A stretch of 64,000 nucleotides of DNA from Rhodobacteraceae bacterium Araon29 (GTDB taxonomy: Bacteria; Pseudomonadota; Alphaproteobacteria; Rhodobacterales; Rhodobacteraceae), in contig CP046865.1 in NCBI GenBank assembly GCA_039640505.1, positions 124,001-188,000 of the forward strand. The letters are read 5' to 3'. Shown piece after piece: positions 25,529 through 37,074 of the stretch. How positions within the stretch are numbered: the first letter of the stretch is position 1; each line of letters opens with the position of its first letter. Both the position numbers and the translations under genes were made by a program. The notes beneath the pieces were generated by a model that was given only the letters and a program-made list of their open reading frames with translations, was not told the origin of the DNA and ran no database searches.

Positions 25529-27157
25529 ATGGCAATCACCTCTGCAAACCAACTTGAGCTTTTGCAAACCGCCGAGGCTGTCGCCCGCGAAAAAATGATC
25601 GACCCAATTTTGGTGATCGAAGCCATGGAAGAAAGCCTCGCTCGGGCGGCCAAGTCTCGCTACGGCGCTGAAATGGATATCCGCGTTGCGATTGATCGGA
25701 AAACCGGCCGGGCCGCATTTACCCGAGTGCGTACGGTGGTAGAAGATGAAGAGTTGGAAAATTATCAAGCCGAAATGACGGTTGAGCAAGCGCAGCAATA
25801 TCTTGAAGATCCGGCAGTTGGCGATCAGTTTATCGAAGAAATTCCACCGGTTGATATGGGCCGCATTGCGGCGCAGTCCGCCAAGCAGGTGATTTTGCAA
25901 AAAGTTCGTGAAGCCGAGCGCGATCGCCAATACGAAGAGTTCAAGGATCGCGCAGGTACAATAATCAACGGTCAGGTCAAACGCGAGGAATACGGCAATG
26001 TGATTGTCGATGTAGGGCGCGGAGAAGCGATCCTGCGGCGCAATGAAAAAATTGGCCGTGAAAGCTACCGTCCAAATGATCGCATCCGCTGCTACATCAA
26101 AGAAGTTCGCCGCGAAACCAGAGGCCCGCAGATTTTCCTTAGCCGCACCGACCCGCAGTTCATGGCCGAGCTGTTTAAAATGGAAGTGCCGGAAATCTAT
26201 GAAGGTGTGATCGAGATTAAATCGGTCGCACGTGACCCCGGATCGCGTGCTAAAATTGCGGTGATCACCAATGATAATTCAATTGATCCTGTGGGGGCCT
26301 GTGTTGGTATGCGCGGCAGCCGGGTGCAGGCCGTGGTGAATGAGCTGCAGGGCGAAAAGATTGATATTATTCCTTGGAATGAAGATCAGCCAACATTTTT
26401 GGTCAATGCGCTGCAACCAGCTGAGGTTAGCAAAGTTGTTCTGGATGAAGAAGCCGAGCGCATCGAAGTGGTGGTGCCCGAAGAACAGCTGAGCTTGGCC
26501 ATTGGGCGTCGCGGTCAAAACGTGCGCTTGGCCAGCCAGCTTACGGGTCTAGATATCGACATCATGACCGAGGCCGAGGAAAGCGCACGCCGGCAGAAAG
26601 AATTTGAAGAGCGTACGCAACTCTTTATTGAAACCCTCGATCTGGATGAATTTTTTGCTCAGTTGCTGGTTTCTGAAGGCTTTACCAACCTTGAAGAGGT
26701 TGCCTATGTTGAGCTTGAAGAGCTGTTGGTGATCGATGGTGTAGATGAAGGCACAGCAGAAGAGCTGCAAACCCGCGCCCGTGAACATCTCGAAGAACAG
26801 GCTCGTAAGGCACTTGAGCGTGCCCGCGAACTGGGCGCGGAAGATAGCCTGATTAACTTTGAAGGTCTGACACCACAGATGGTTCAGGTTTTGGCAGAAG
26901 ATGGCATTAAAACGCTTGATGATTTTGCCACCTGCGCAGATTGGGAACTGGCCGGCGGCTGGACGACTGTCGACGGTGAACGGGTGAAAGACGATGGTTT
27001 GCTTGAACCCTTTGATGTGAGCCTGCAAGAGGCACAGGACTTCGTCATGACAGCCCGGATTACGTTGGGCTGGGTTGATCCAAATGATTTGGTTCAGGAC
27101 GACGCGGAGGGGGAAGATGAAGGTGAGCCCGAAACCGCCCCTGAGACGGCTTCTTAA
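25529..27157 (+). CDS. nusA: Transcription termination/antitermination factor NusA
   Basis: RNA polymerase-binding elongation factor, 542 residues. Domains in order: N-terminal polymerase-binding region (1-130), S1 domain (about 135-200, INGQVKREEYGNVIVDVG), KH1 and KH2 (about 200-345, with VGACVGMRGSRVQAVVNEL and LSLAIGRRGQNVRLASQL), and C-terminal helix-hairpin-helix-like repeats. A very acidic tail follows. GAGGAGGAG lies just before the ATG. Position between rimP and ylxR is standard. Confidence 0.97.
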   Translation: MAITSANQLELLQTAEAVAREKMIDPILVIEAMEESLARAAKSRYGAEMDIRVAIDRKTGRAAFTRVRTVVEDEELENYQAEMTVEQAQQYLEDPAVGDQFIEEIPPVDMGRIAAQSAKQVILQKVREAERDRQYEEFKDRAGTIINGQVKREEYGNVIVDVGRGEAILRRNEKIGRESYRPNDRIRCYIKEVRRETRGPQIFLSRTDPQFMAELFKMEVPEIYEGVIEIKSVARDPGSRAKIAVITNDNSIDPVGACVGMRGSRVQAVVNELQGEKIDIIPWNEDQPTFLVNALQPAEVSKVVLDEEAERIEVVVPEEQLSLAIGRRGQNVRLASQLTGLDIDIMTEAEESARRQKEFEERTQLFIETLDLDEFFAQLLVSEGFTNLEEVAYVELEELLVIDGVDEGTAEELQTRAREHLEEQARKALERARELGAEDSLINFEGLTPQMVQVLAEDGIKTLDDFATCADWELAGGWTTVDGERVKDDGLLEPFDVSLQEAQDFVMTARITLGWVDPNDLVQDDAEGEDEGEPETAPETAS

Positions 27158-27184
27158 CTTTTCTTAAACTCAGCTAGGAGCATC

Positions 27185-27826
27185 ATGTCACGTACCGCGA
27201 CAGAAAAAAAATCAGCACAGCAGCCTGAGCGTAAATGTATCGCGACTGGTGAAGTGCAGCCCAAGTATGGGCTTATTCGATTTGTCGTCGGACCGGATCA
27301 AATGGTGGTGCCTGATGTTCTAGAGAAGCTGCCCGGTCGGGGGATATGGGTTGCTGCAGATCGACAGGCTCTTGAAAAAGCATGTAAAACTGGATTATTT
27401 TCGCGCAGTGCCAAAACTGCAGTTAAACTTTCCGAGCACCTACTTGGGGATCTTGAACGGCAATTGGCGCGTCGTGTGGTCGATTTAATCAGTTTGGCAC
27501 GCAAGTCCGGGCGCGCTGTAGCAGGTTATGAAAAAGTCAAAGACTGGTTGGTAAAAGATCAGGCGGAAGTTCTACTGCAGTCGAGTGATGGGTCCGAGCG
27601 TGGTAAGTCAAAATTAAGCACGCCCTATGGCGGGTCGTTCATTGGGTGGCTTACATCAGATGAACTTGGCACGGCATTTGGGCGACAAACTGTGATTCAT
27701 TGTGCGCTTACGTCTGGCGGAATAACGCAGCGTGTAGTAAATGAGGCGCAAAGACTGAAAGGTCTGCGCGGAATTGACGGTGGCTCTGCCCCGTCCAGAA
27801 GGAAAAGACAGCTAGATGAGCGATAG
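27185..27826 (+). CDS. YlxR/DUF448 RNA-binding protein with L7Ae-like C-terminal domain
   Basis: A 213-residue protein. Residues about 15-90 are a YlxR domain ([20 protein letters not shown] and [17 protein letters not shown]), a small nucleic-acid-binding fold. The C-terminal half ([23 protein letters not shown]) resembles L7Ae-type RNA-binding proteins. This fusion is common between nusA and infB in Alphaproteobacteria. It overlaps infB by 11 bases. Its precise role is not established; context suggests ribosome or transcription work. Confidence 0.9.
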   Translation: MSRTATEKKSAQQPERKCIATGEVQPKYGLIRFVVGPDQMVVPDVLEKLPGRGIWVAADRQALEKACKTGLFSRSAKTAVKLSEHLLGDLERQLARRVVDLISLARKSGRAVAGYEKVKDWLVKDQAEVLLQSSDGSERGKSKLSTPYGGSFIGWLTSDELGTAFGRQTVIHCALTSGGITQRVVNEAQRLKGLRGIDGGSAPSRRKRQLDER

Positions 27827-30314
27827 TGACGGCAAAAAAACCTTGGGATTGCGCGGCGCTCCCCGCTCGGGGAACGTAAAGCAGAGCTTTAGCCATGGCC
27901 GAACGAAAAGTGTTGTGGTGGAAACCAAACGCAAACGCGTCGTGGTGCCGAAAGCCGGGGCGGCAAAACCGGCGGGCCCACAATCTGCTGGGGCGCCGTC
28001 TAAAAAACGGCCGGCGGGTATTTCAGACGCTGAAATGGATCGCCGTCTCAAAGCGGTACAAGCAGCTAAAGCGCGTGAATCCGAAGAATCGGCTAACCGT
28101 GCAGCACAAGATAAAGCGCGCGAAGAAGAGCGCGCTCGCCGTCGGTCCGAGCAAGAGGCAAAAGATCGCGAGCAACGCGAGGCTGAAGAACGGGCGCGCC
28201 AAAAATCCGAACAGGAAGAAAAAGAACGCAAGGACGCTGAAGAAAAAGCCAAACAGGCTGCCGCTGCTGCCAAAGTGGCCGAAACAGCGCCGCCACCAAA
28301 GAAAGAGGGCGAAATTACGCGCCCAACTGCAAAGCAGCCGCAAGCCCCAGCATCGCGCAAAAAAGATCGAGATAATGATCAAAACCGCCGCGGCAACAAA
28401 GGCCGTGATGATGGACGACGCTCGGGTAAGCTGACGCTCACTCAGGCACTTTCCGGCGACGGAGGGCGGCAGAAATCCATGGCTGCGATGAAGCGCAAGC
28501 AAGAGCGGGCGCGTCAAAAGGCTATGGGCGCGGTGCAAGAGCACGAAAAAGTGGTGCGTGAAGTCCAACTGCCTGAGGCCATTTTAGTTTCGGAATTGGC
28601 CAACCGCATGGCCGAACGAGTGGCAGAAGTTGTAAAATCACTAATGAATATGGGCATGATGGTTACCCAAAACCAAACCATTGATGCCGATACAGCCGAA
28701 TTGATTATTGAAGAGTTTGGCCACAAAGTTGTACGGGTTTCGGACTCGGACGTCGAAGACGTGATCAACGAAATTGAAGACGACGAAACAGATCTCATAG
28801 CGCGACCACCGGTGATCACCATTATGGGCCATGTTGACCATGGTAAAACATCGCTTCTCGATGCAATCCGTAACACCAAAGTGGTTACTGGCGAAGCGGG
28901 CGGCATCACCCAGCATATTGGTGCCTATCAGGTTAAAACAGACGGCGGCGCCGTTTTGTCATTTTTGGACACCCCAGGCCATGCGGCCTTTACATCAATG
29001 CGCTCGCGCGGCGCTCAAGTGACCGATATTGTTGTGTTAGTGGTTGCAGCTGATGATGCCGTAATGCCGCAAACTGTTGAAGCGATTAACCACGCAAAAG
29101 CTGCTGAAGTGCCGGTGATTGTTGCGATTAACAAAATCGACAAGCCCGAAGCCAATCCGGACAAAGTTCGCACAGATTTGCTGCAACATGAAATAATCGT
29201 TGAAAAGCTTTCTGGTGAGGTGCAAGACGTCGAGGTTTCCGCCATTGATGGTCAGGGGCTGGATGAACTGCTTGAGGCCATTGCACTTCAGGCCGAAATC
29301 CTTGAGCTGAAAGCCAACCCAGATCGCGCCGCACAAGGTGCCGTGATCGAAGCCCAGCTGGATGTGGGCCGTGGGCCAGTGGCCACGGTTCTGGTTCAGA
29401 AAGGAACCTTAAACCAAGGCGACATTTTTGTTGTTGGTGAGCAATGGGGTAAAGTCCGAGCGTTGATTAACGATAAGGGCGAACGGATTAAAACCGCGGG
29501 CCCATCGGTTCCTGTCGAGGTTCTCGGACTGAACGGCACACCTGAAGCGGGTGATGTCCTCAATGTGGTGGATGCCGAAGCGCAAGCGCGTGAAATTGCC
29601 GATTACCGCGCAGATCTGGCCAAAGAAAAACGGGCCGCCGCTGGTGCAGCAACCACTTTGGAACAGCTGATGGCCAAGGCAAAAGAAGACGAAAATGTCT
29701 CGGAATTGCCCATATTGGTCAAAGCCGATGTGCAAGGTTCGGCCGAAGCCATCGTGCAAGCTATGGAAAAAATCGGCAATTCAGAAGTGCGCGTACGGGT
29801 ACTACACTCTGGTGTGGGCGCGATTACGGAAACAGACATCGGTCTGGCCGAAGCCTCGGGCGCGCCAGTGATGGGCTTTAACGTGCGGGCCAATGCCTCG
29901 GCCCGTAATACGGCCAACCAGAAAAGTGTCGAGATTCGCTATTATTCGGTGATTTATGATCTGGTGGATGACGTAAAAGCAGCGGCCAGTGGTCTTTTAA
30001 GTGCAGAGATTCGCGAAACCTTTATCGGATATGCCAAGATCAAAGAGGTCTTCAAGGTCTCGGGTGTTGGCAAAGTGGCTGGCTGTCTGGTCACCGAGGG
30101 TGTTGCCCGGCGGAGTGCTGGTGTACGGCTTTTGCGTGATGATGTGGTGATCCATGAAGGCACGCTTAAGACACTCAAACGGTTCAAGGACGAGGTTCCA
30201 GAAGTGCAATCCGGTCAGGAATGCGGGATGGCTTTTGAGAATTACGATGATATCCGCGCTGACGATGTGATCGAAATTTTCGAGCGTCAAGAAGTCAAGC
30301 GGGTCCTCGACTAA
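27816..30314 (+). CDS. infB: Translation initiation factor IF-2
   Basis: GTPase that places initiator tRNA on the 30S subunit; 832 residues. A long charged N-terminal region (about 1-250), rich in Lys, Glu, Arg and Ala with a coiled-coil-like stretch, precedes the IF2 N domain. The G domain has GHVDHGKTS near 338-346, DTPGHAAF, and [10 protein letters not shown]. Domains II-IV follow, including [13 protein letters not shown]. It is the last gene of the operon. Confidence 0.97.
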   Translation: MSDSDGKKTLGLRGAPRSGNVKQSFSHGRTKSVVVETKRKRVVVPKAGAAKPAGPQSAGAPSKKRPAGISDAEMDRRLKAVQAAKARESEESANRAAQDKAREEERARRRSEQEAKDREQREAEERARQKSEQEEKERKDAEEKAKQAAAAAKVAETAPPPKKEGEITRPTAKQPQAPASRKKDRDNDQNRRGNKGRDDGRRSGKLTLTQALSGDGGRQKSMAAMKRKQERARQKAMGAVQEHEKVVREVQLPEAILVSELANRMAERVAEVVKSLMNMGMMVTQNQTIDADTAELIIEEFGHKVVRVSDSDVEDVINEIEDDETDLIARPPVITIMGHVDHGKTSLLDAIRNTKVVTGEAGGITQHIGAYQVKTDGGAVLSFLDTPGHAAFTSMRSRGAQVTDIVVLVVAADDAVMPQTVEAINHAKAAEVPVIVAINKIDKPEANPDKVRTDLLQHEIIVEKLSGEVQDVEVSAIDGQGLDELLEAIALQAEILELKANPDRAAQGAVIEAQLDVGRGPVATVLVQKGTLNQGDIFVVGEQWGKVRALINDKGERIKTAGPSVPVEVLGLNGTPEAGDVLNVVDAEAQAREIADYRADLAKEKRAAAGAATTLEQLMAKAKEDENVSELPILVKADVQGSAEAIVQAMEKIGNSEVRVRVLHSGVGAITETDIGLAEASGAPVMGFNVRANASARNTANQKSVEIRYYSVIYDLVDDVKAAASGLLSAEIRETFIGYAKIKEVFKVSGVGKVAGCLVTEGVARRSAGVRLLRDDVVIHEGTLKTLKRFKDEVPEVQSGQECGMAFENYDDIRADDVIEIFERQEVKRVLD

Positions 30315-30336
30315 TCTAAAGCGGGTTTTAATTTGG

Positions 30337-30361
30337 CCCCATGCGCACACGGCGCTTGGGG
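30337..30361. terminator. Hairpin between convergent infB and mutT
   Basis: CCCCATGCGC (30337-30346) pairs with GCGCTTGGGG (30352-30361) around ACACG, with one T-T mismatch. The 3' T-run is minimal on both strands, so efficiency is uncertain. Position between two convergent stop codons supports a shared terminator. Confidence 0.45.
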
Positions 30362-30760
30362 TTAAAGCCAATCTCTTAAGATCGGAATAAGCGGTAGATC
30401 AGCCGCCGGCATTGGATATTTGGACAAATCCTTTGCCAGCACCCATTTCAATGACTGACCTTCTTTTGCCTGCACGATACCGGACCACTTCCGGCAGGCA
30501 AAAAGCGGCATTAGCAAATGAAAATCTTCATATTTGTGGCTGGCAAACGTCAGCGGTGCCAGACAGCTGTCCCAGGTTTCGATCCCCAGCTCTTCGTGCA
30601 ACTCTCGGACCAGCGCGGCCTCAGGGGTTTCGCCCTTTTCCACTTTCCCGCCCGGAAACTCCCAAAGGCCAGCCATGGATTTACCTTTGGGCCTTTGGGC
30701 AAGTAGAACCCGGCCATCACGATCAATCAGCGCAACGGCAGAAACCAGTATCATTTTCAT
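30362..30760 (-). CDS. mutT: 8-oxo-dGTP diphosphatase (MutT, Nudix)
   Basis: A 132-residue Nudix hydrolase that removes oxidised nucleotides such as 8-oxo-dGTP. The Nudix box is clear: GGKVEKGETPEAALVRELHEELG, about residues 38-60, with GLWEFPGG before it. It overlaps the upstream argJ stop by four bases (ATGA). The argJ-mutT pairing is common in Rhodobacteraceae. Confidence 0.93.
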   Translation of the reverse strand: MKMILVSAVALIDRDGRVLLAQRPKGKSMAGLWEFPGGKVEKGETPEAALVRELHEELGIETWDSCLAPLTFASHKYEDFHLLMPLFACRKWSGIVQAKEGQSLKWVLAKDLSKYPMPAADLPLIPILRDWL

Positions 30761-31989
30761 GAGCGGTAGTCCGCATTTATGGAGATATATCCATGGGTTA
30801 GATCACAGGTCCAAACCGTTGCCTGACCAGACCCAAGCGCCAGATCAACAGAGATTACCACCTCTTGGTTCAGCATATAGCCTGCCCCCTGCTCTTCGCT
30901 ATAATCCGGCGATACCCAGCCGTTTTCTGCAACGGTGATGTCACCGAATTTTATCGTCAGCAAATCGCGTTCAGCGGCAGCGCCTGATTTGCCTATGGCC
31001 ATCACGATACGGCCCCAATTTGGATCTTCACCAGCAATCGCAGTTTTGACCAAAGGTGAGTTGGCAATAGCCATAGCGTGGGTTTTAGCGTCCTGATCAC
31101 TGAGAGCGCCAGTGACACGAACCTCGACAAATTTACTGGCGCCTTCGCCGTCGCGCACTACTTGGTGAGCCAGATCAAGCATTAACTTGTTTAAGCCATC
31201 TCGAAACCCGCCATGACGTGCAGTTATTTCAACCCCGCTTGCGCCGGTTGCTGCGATTAAAAGCGTATCAGAGGTTGAGGTATCACTGTCTACTGTGATT
31301 GCGTTAAACGTGGTTTCATTCAACTCAGATACCAGCGCCTGCAGATCCTGCTGGGTGATCTTGGCATCGGTAAAAAGATAAACCAGCATGGTCGCCATAT
31401 CCGGGGCGATCATTCCCGAACCTTTGGCAATGCCGGCTATACTGACCGTTCCCTCTGGGGTTTGCACATTGCAATGCGCGCCTTTGGGATAGGTATCAGT
31501 GGTCATGATTGCCTGCGCCGCATCGGCAATTTTATCGGCGTGCAAACTGGTAACCAAGGTCGGCAATTGGGCTGTGATCCGTTCATGGGGCAACGGCTCA
31601 CCAATCACGCCAGTGGAGGATGAAAACACGCGATCTTCTGGAATAGAAAGCTCGGATGCAACAGCGCTGGTGATAGCCTTTACAGCCTCTCCTCCGCTTT
31701 GCCCGGTAAAGGCGTTAGCATTGCCTGAGTTAACAAGGATTGCCGCCCCGCTCTCATGGGATGTATTGCCGATTTTACGTTGGCAATCCAGAACTGGCGC
31801 AGCGCGTGTGCTGGATCGGGTAAACACTCCGGCCACCGCCGTACCCGCCGCCAATTCAGCGAGCATAACATCATCACGCCCCTTATATTTTACCTCGGCG
31901 GCACTGCTGGCAAAGCGCACCCCGCCAATGGCTGGAAGCTTGGGAAATGCCTTGGGCGCCAGCGGCGACCGTTTTTCGCCCACTGCCAT
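30757..31989 (-). CDS. argJ: Bifunctional ornithine acetyltransferase / N-acetylglutamate synthase
   Basis: Transfers acetyl from N-acetylornithine to glutamate in cyclic arginine biosynthesis. The 410-residue precursor self-cleaves before a nucleophilic Thr in KGSGMIAPDMATMLVYLFTDA. SGNANAFTG and EDPNWGRIVMAIG are further family motifs. Synthesis of N-acetylglutamate from acetyl-CoA is usual for bacterial homologues but cannot be read from sequence. I chose the ATG at 31989; a GTG one codon earlier is also in frame. The gene is coupled to the upstream parvulin and to mutT. Confidence 0.95.
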   Translation of the reverse strand: MAVGEKRSPLAPKAFPKLPAIGGVRFASSAAEVKYKGRDDVMLAELAAGTAVAGVFTRSSTRAAPVLDCQRKIGNTSHESGAAILVNSGNANAFTGQSGGEAVKAITSAVASELSIPEDRVFSSSTGVIGEPLPHERITAQLPTLVTSLHADKIADAAQAIMTTDTYPKGAHCNVQTPEGTVSIAGIAKGSGMIAPDMATMLVYLFTDAKITQQDLQALVSELNETTFNAITVDSDTSTSDTLLIAATGASGVEITARHGGFRDGLNKLMLDLAHQVVRDGEGASKFVEVRVTGALSDQDAKTHAMAIANSPLVKTAIAGEDPNWGRIVMAIGKSGAAAERDLLTIKFGDITVAENGWVSPDYSEEQGAGYMLNQEVVISVDLALGSGQATVWTCDLTHGYISINADYRS

Positions 31990-32837
31990 CACTCAGACAT
32001 CAGCTCTGACTGTGAGATCACCGCAACACCAATGTCATCAACAGGCGTACGGTTAATCGTGGCCTGTTGGCGCAACTCTTCAATCTGGCCTTCAATGGCC
32101 GTACGTTGCAGCTCGGCGATAATTTCACTGCGCACCTCACCAAGTGCAGGGGCCGAAATTGCACGCGTATCGTTCAATTTGATAACATGCCAGCCAAAAT
32201 CTGTTTTGACTGGGCTGGATATAGCCCCTTTTTCCATTGTAACTACGGCAGCTTCAAAGGGTGGAACCATCATCCCCAGCCCAAACCAACCAAGAGCGCC
32301 GCCACCTGGACCCGATGGCCCTGTTGAAAACTCTTTGGCCAATTCGACAAAATCAGCACCCGCCTGAAGTTTATCAATTAAATTAACGGCAGCCTCTTCG
32401 GTTTCTACCAAGATATGAGAGGCATCATACTCCATGCCCATGTCTGCATCCGCGTAACGGGCGTCATAGGAAGCTGCGATTTCGTCTTCTCCAATTGCTT
32501 GCGCGGATAGCTCTTCGACAGCTTGTGAGGCTTTCATTAGGCGGCGGTCATTTTCAAGGGTTAACCGAATTTCGCGACTATCTGTGTCTCCGATCAGATC
32601 GGCCAATAGGGTTTGTTGAATAAGCTGTTCCAAAATACCATCGAAAAGCTGTTCATTTGGAAGGTTTCGATATTGCTCTGGCAGGCCTTCACGCACTAAA
32701 ATCATATGCCCGACAGTAATTTCTGTGCCGTTGACTGACGCGACCACAGTATCGGCTGATGGCTCGGCCTGCACAGCTGATGCGGTCACTGCACCAAGAA
32801 TGATGGCTGCAAAGATTGAATTTCTTCGGTTTGTCAC
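31989..32837 (-). CDS. Periplasmic parvulin-type peptidyl-prolyl isomerase
   Basis: A 282-residue foldase with an N-terminal signal peptide (residues 1-24, ending AVQA), a helical SurA/PrsA-like chaperone segment, and a parvulin domain at about 135-230 ([14 protein letters not shown], then [18 protein letters not shown]). It acts on exported proteins. The start is GTG at 32837 with AAAGGGG upstream. It is divergent from secA across 174 bases, an apt pairing of secretion and folding functions. Confidence 0.93.
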   Translation of the reverse strand: MTNRRNSIFAAIILGAVTASAVQAEPSADTVVASVNGTEITVGHMILVREGLPEQYRNLPNEQLFDGILEQLIQQTLLADLIGDTDSREIRLTLENDRRLMKASQAVEELSAQAIGEDEIAASYDARYADADMGMEYDASHILVETEEAAVNLIDKLQAGADFVELAKEFSTGPSGPGGGALGWFGLGMMVPPFEAAVVTMEKGAISSPVKTDFGWHVIKLNDTRAISAPALGEVRSEIIAELQRTAIEGQIEELRQQATINRTPVDDIGVAVISQSELMSE

Positions 32838-33011
32838 GGTATTTCCCCTTTAATTACTTGTCTTGCTTGGTCGCTAACGTTGACACTGTCGTACCAGCCG
32901 CTTACATCGCTAAAGGCAACTGCAGTGCCACGCTATAACTCCTATTGCCAGAGCGCGCGTAGGGCAAGACCAGGTTGCAATTTGTTGCACCATTTTAAGG
33001 ATGGAGAGATC
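32838..33011. promoter_or_regulatory. Divergent control region of the parvulin operon and secA
   Basis: A 174-bp spacer between divergent genes that must hold both promoters. I see no palindrome or strong promoter hexamers. AAGGATGGAGAG lies just before the secA ATG. Confidence 0.35.
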
Positions 33012-35699
33012 ATGCTGGGGTTTGGAAAAATCGCCAAAAAGGTGTTTGGAACACCCAACGACCGGAAAATCAAATCCGTCCAATCAGTGGTCGAAACCAT
33101 CAATAGTTTAGAGCTAGAGTTTGAAGCGCTCTCTGATCAGCAACTTATCGAAAAGACAGAAGAATTTCGTGAAAGGTTGCAAAAGGGCGCAGAGTTGGAT
33201 GCGCTGCTGCCCGAGGCGTTTGCCAATTGCCGCGAAGCGGCCAAACGGGCTTTGGGGCTGCGGGCATTTGATGTCCAGCTGATCGGCGGTATGTTCCTGC
33301 ATCAAGGCAATATTTCGGAAATGAAAACTGGAGAGGGAAAGACCCTTGTTGCAACCTTTCCAGCCTACCTGAACGCACTGACCGGCAAGGGTGTGCATAT
33401 TGTGACCGTCAACGATTATCTGGCCAAACGTGACAGCGAATGGATGTCTAAAGTCTATAGCGCTCTTGGCCTGACAACGGGTGTTGTTTTCCCCAATCAG
33501 GTGGAGGCCGACAAACAAAAATCCTATGCCTGCGATGTGACCTATGCAACCAATAACGAGTTGGGTTTTGACTATTTGCGCGACAATATGAAAACTGATC
33601 TGTCGCAAATGTATCAAAAGCACCACTACTTTGCCATCGTCGATGAAGTCGACAGCATTTTGGTCGACGAAGCGCGGACACCACTGATTATTTCGGGCCA
33701 GGCGCAGGATCGATCAGAGCTTTATATTGAAATCAACAATGTGATCCCAGAGCTCCAAGACGAGCATTACACCCTTGACGAAAAAACCAGAAACACAAAT
33801 TTTACCGACGAAGGCAATGATTTTCTGGAATCTACACTGCGTGCACGCGGTATCCTGCCCGAAAATCAGTCGCTTTATGACCCTGAAAGCACAACCATTG
33901 TCCACCACATAAATCAGGGCCTCAGCGCCCATAAACTCTTTAATCGGGACAAAGAATATATCGTTCGCAATAATGAAGTTGTGCTGATTGATGAGTTTAC
34001 AGGCCGGATGATGGCCGGTCGGCGGCTGTCTGATGGGTTGCATCAAGCGATCGAAGCTAAAGAAGGCTGTGCGATTCAGCCGGAAAACGTCACATTGGCC
34101 AGTGTGACCTTTCAAAACTATTTCCGGCTTTATGACAAATTGGCAGGGATGACCGGCACCGCTGCCACAGAGGCAGAAGAGTTTTCCGAAATTTACAAGC
34201 TTGGGGTGGTTGAAGTTCCAACCAACCAAAACGTTGCGCGGATTGATGAAGATGATCAGGTCTATCGCACGGCAGAAGAGAAATACACCGCGATTGTCTC
34301 GGAAATAAAAACTGCAAATGGCAAAGGTCAGCCGGTTCTTGTTGGCACCACTTCGATTGATAAATCCGAAGCTCTGTCACAAATGCTAACAAAGGCTGAA
34401 ATCACCCATAACGTTCTTAATGCGCGGCAGCATGAGCAAGAAGCCCAGATTGTGGGTGATGCGGGAAAACTGAATGCGGTGACCATTGCCACAAATATGG
34501 CGGGTCGGGGTACCGATATTCAGCTTGGCGGCAATGTCGAAATGAAAGTCCATGCCGCGCTTGCCGCTGAACCGGATGCCAACCCCGAAGAATTGCGGGC
34601 GAAAATTGAAGCTGAGCATGCTGGCGAAAAAGAGCAGGTTCTTGCAGCTGGTGGGCTGTATGTTCTTGCCACTGAGCGCCATGAAAGCCGGCGGATTGAT
34701 AATCAGCTGCGTGGCCGGTCCGGACGGCAGGGCGATCCGGGACGTTCGTCATTCTTCCTTAGCTTAGAAGATGATCTGATGCGGATTTTTGGCTCTGAGA
34801 GGTTGGATAAAGTGCTCTCAAAGCTGGGCATGAAAGACGGTGAAGCTATTGTGCACCCTTGGGTCAATAAATCGCTTGAGCGTGCGCAGGCAAAAGTCGA
34901 AGGGCGCAACTTTGATATTCGCAAACAGTTGTTAAAATTTGATGATGTGATGAACGATCAGCGTAAGGCCATTTTTGGTCAGCGCCTGGATATCCTTGAA
35001 GCCGATGATCTGGCCGATGTGGTTCAGGATATGCGGCATGACATCATTGATGATTTGGTCACCACGCATATGCCGCCTAAATCCTATGCCGATCAATGGG
35101 ACTCAGAGGGGCTTTACGCGGCGGTTCTTGAACATCTAAACGTGGATGTTCCAGTGGTTGAGTGGGCTGATGAAGAAGGTACAGATGACGAAACCATTCG
35201 TGAAAAGCTGGAAAATGCTGCCGATCAGATGATGGCGGAAAAGGCTGTTGCCTTTGGTCCCGACACCATGCGTCAGGTGGAAAAACAGATTCTATTGCAA
35301 ACCATTGACCGCAAATGGCGTGAACATCTGATCACATTGGAACATCTTCGCAGTGTTGTTGGATTCCGCGGATATGCCCAGCGCGATCCCTTGAACGAAT
35401 ATAAATCAGAAGCCTTTCAATTGTTTGAGGCTTTGCTGGATGGATTGCGGGTTGATGTCACCAAGCAGCTGTCACAAGTGCGCCCGATAAGCGAAGAAGA
35501 GCAGCGCGCAATGATGCAGCAGATGATCGCGCAGCAGCAGGCCGCCCAGCAATCGCAAACGGCCAGCGAAACGAGTGGTAAAACCGATGGGCCTAAGTTT
35601 GATGAAAATGACCGTGCCACTTGGGGTAACCCCGGGCGCAATGATCCTTGTCCTTGTGGATCAGGCAAAAAGTTCAAACACTGTCATGGGCGGCTGTAA
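33012..35699 (+). CDS. secA: Protein translocase ATPase SecA
   Basis: Motor of the Sec pathway, 895 residues. Walker A is [10 protein letters not shown] near 105-114 and the DEAD-type Walker B lies in [16 protein letters not shown]. Motifs of the second helicase domain ([15 protein letters not shown] and [11 protein letters not shown]) are intact. The C-terminal zinc motif [14 protein letters not shown] is complete. The start is the ATG at 33012 after GGAGAGATC; a longer frame from 32880 is unsupported. Confidence 0.97.
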   Translation: MLGFGKIAKKVFGTPNDRKIKSVQSVVETINSLELEFEALSDQQLIEKTEEFRERLQKGAELDALLPEAFANCREAAKRALGLRAFDVQLIGGMFLHQGNISEMKTGEGKTLVATFPAYLNALTGKGVHIVTVNDYLAKRDSEWMSKVYSALGLTTGVVFPNQVEADKQKSYACDVTYATNNELGFDYLRDNMKTDLSQMYQKHHYFAIVDEVDSILVDEARTPLIISGQAQDRSELYIEINNVIPELQDEHYTLDEKTRNTNFTDEGNDFLESTLRARGILPENQSLYDPESTTIVHHINQGLSAHKLFNRDKEYIVRNNEVVLIDEFTGRMMAGRRLSDGLHQAIEAKEGCAIQPENVTLASVTFQNYFRLYDKLAGMTGTAATEAEEFSEIYKLGVVEVPTNQNVARIDEDDQVYRTAEEKYTAIVSEIKTANGKGQPVLVGTTSIDKSEALSQMLTKAEITHNVLNARQHEQEAQIVGDAGKLNAVTIATNMAGRGTDIQLGGNVEMKVHAALAAEPDANPEELRAKIEAEHAGEKEQVLAAGGLYVLATERHESRRIDNQLRGRSGRQGDPGRSSFFLSLEDDLMRIFGSERLDKVLSKLGMKDGEAIVHPWVNKSLERAQAKVEGRNFDIRKQLLKFDDVMNDQRKAIFGQRLDILEADDLADVVQDMRHDIIDDLVTTHMPPKSYADQWDSEGLYAAVLEHLNVDVPVVEWADEEGTDDETIREKLENAADQMMAEKAVAFGPDTMRQVEKQILLQTIDRKWREHLITLEHLRSVVGFRGYAQRDPLNEYKSEAFQLFEALLDGLRVDVTKQLSQVRPISEEEQRAMMQQMIAQQQAAQQSQTASETSGKTDGPKFDENDRATWGNPGRNDPCPCGSGKKFKHCHGRL

Positions 35700-35748
35700 C
35701 CTAAACTACTGCACCGAACTCAGCTAAACCCACTATAGGTTTCCCCGC

Positions 35749-37044
35749 TTACAAATCTGGATACATTGGGAATTGTTGGCACATGGCTTCGACCTGTGTT
35801 TTGACGTTTTGCTCGACGCTTGCATTTCCGTCCTCGCCGTTTTGGGCCAGCCCGTCGACCACCTCGGTGATCCAGTCTGCGATCTGGCGGAACTCGGGCT
35901 CTGCAAAGCCGCGGGTGGTGCCTGCGGGCGAGCCAAGCCGGATGCCCGATGTGACCATCGGCTTTTCGGGATCGAACGGCACGCCGTTTTTATTGCAGGT
36001 GATATGCGCCCGCCCCAGCGCCTTTTCGGTGGCATTGCCCTTGACCCCTTTGGGCCGTAGATCCACCAGCACCACATGGGTGTCGGTGCCATGGGTGACC
36101 GTATCGAGCCCGCCTTTGATCAGCTGATCCGACAGCGCTTTGGCATTGGTGATCACCTGCTGGATATAGGTTTTGAACTCGGGCCGCAGCGCTTCGCCAA
36201 AGGCTACCGCCTTGGCGGCGATCACATGCATCAGCGGGCCGCCCTGAATGCCGGGGAAAATCGCCGAATTGAATTTCTTGGCCAGCGCTTCGTCATTGGT
36301 TAGGATCATTCCGCCGCGCGGGCCGCGCAGTGTCTTATGGGTGGTGGTGGTGGCCACATGGGCATGGGGGAAGGGCGAGGGATGCTCGCCGGCGGCCACA
36401 AGCCCGGCAAAATGCGCCATATCCACATGCAGATAGGCACCGACCGTATCTGCGATCTCGCGCATGCGGGCAAAGTTGATCTGCCGCGGCACCGCAGAGC
36501 CGCCGGCGATGATCAGCTTTGGCTTATGCTCGGCGGCCAGCGCGGCCACTTCATCATAATCAATCAGGTTGTCCTGTTTGCGCACGCCGTATTGCACCGC
36601 GTTGAACCATTTGCCCGACTGGTTGGGCCGCGCCCCATGGGTCAGATGGCCGCCCGCATCCAGCGACATGCCCAAAATGGTATCGCCCGGTTGCAGCAGT
36701 GCCTGAAACACGCCTTGGTTGGCCTGTGAGCCCGAGTTGGGCTGCACATTGGCAAAGCCGCAGCCAAACAGCGTGCAGGCGCGTGAGATGGCCAGATCTT
36801 CGGCAATATCAACAAATTGGCAGCCGCCATAATAGCGCCGGCCGGAATAGCCTTCTGCGTATTTATTGGTCATCACGCTGCCTTGGGCTTCCAGCACTGC
36901 CGCCGAGACGATGTTTTCCGAGGCAATTAGCTCGATTTCATCGCGCTGCCGGCCCAGCTCGGCCCCGATGGCGGCAAATATCTCAGGATCACGCTCGCCA
37001 AGCGCCTGCGTGAAAAACCCGTCCGTTCCTAAATTCGCTGTCAT
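35749..37044 (-). CDS. glyA: Serine hydroxymethyltransferase
   Basis: PLP enzyme interconverting glycine plus methylene-tetrahydrofolate with serine; in the serine cycle it is the step that brings in the C1 unit. The 431 residues carry the PLP lysine in [16 protein letters not shown] (Lys237 by my count) and [11 protein letters not shown] at the N-terminus. It follows ppc by 30 bases and is the last gene of the sga-mtkAB-hprA-ppc-glyA unit. G+C is strikingly high (65-70% in sampled 60-base lines, against about 43% in a ppc line), with G/C-ending codons throughout. This may reflect strong expression or replacement by transfer. Confidence 0.96.
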   Translation of the reverse strand: MTANLGTDGFFTQALGERDPEIFAAIGAELGRQRDEIELIASENIVSAAVLEAQGSVMTNKYAEGYSGRRYYGGCQFVDIAEDLAISRACTLFGCGFANVQPNSGSQANQGVFQALLQPGDTILGMSLDAGGHLTHGARPNQSGKWFNAVQYGVRKQDNLIDYDEVAALAAEHKPKLIIAGGSAVPRQINFARMREIADTVGAYLHVDMAHFAGLVAAGEHPSPFPHAHVATTTTHKTLRGPRGGMILTNDEALAKKFNSAIFPGIQGGPLMHVIAAKAVAFGEALRPEFKTYIQQVITNAKALSDQLIKGGLDTVTHGTDTHVVLVDLRPKGVKGNATEKALGRAHITCNKNGVPFDPEKPMVTSGIRLGSPAGTTRGFAEPEFRQIADWITEVVDGLAQNGEDGNASVEQNVKTQVEAMCQQFPMYPDL

Positions 37045-37074
37045 TGCTCGATCTCCATTTTTGGTTTGGTGCGG

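Noticed and set aside
28023..28568. Long minus-strand frames opposite the infB N-terminus, rich in Phe, Leu and Ser
   Set aside because: They are the mirror of the Lys/Glu/Ala-rich IF-2 region; no start signals and no independent codon pattern.
32880..33011. 44-residue N-terminal extension of SecA
   Set aside because: SecA begins [13 protein letters not shown] in this lineage, and GGAGAG lies directly before that ATG.
35725..35742. Small AAACC/GGTTT hairpin between secA and glyA stops
   Set aside because: Five base pairs of mostly A-T and no T-run; too weak to call a terminator.
37045..37074. Glycine riboswitch before glyA
   Set aside because: Only 30 bases separate ppc and glyA, with no room for an aptamer.
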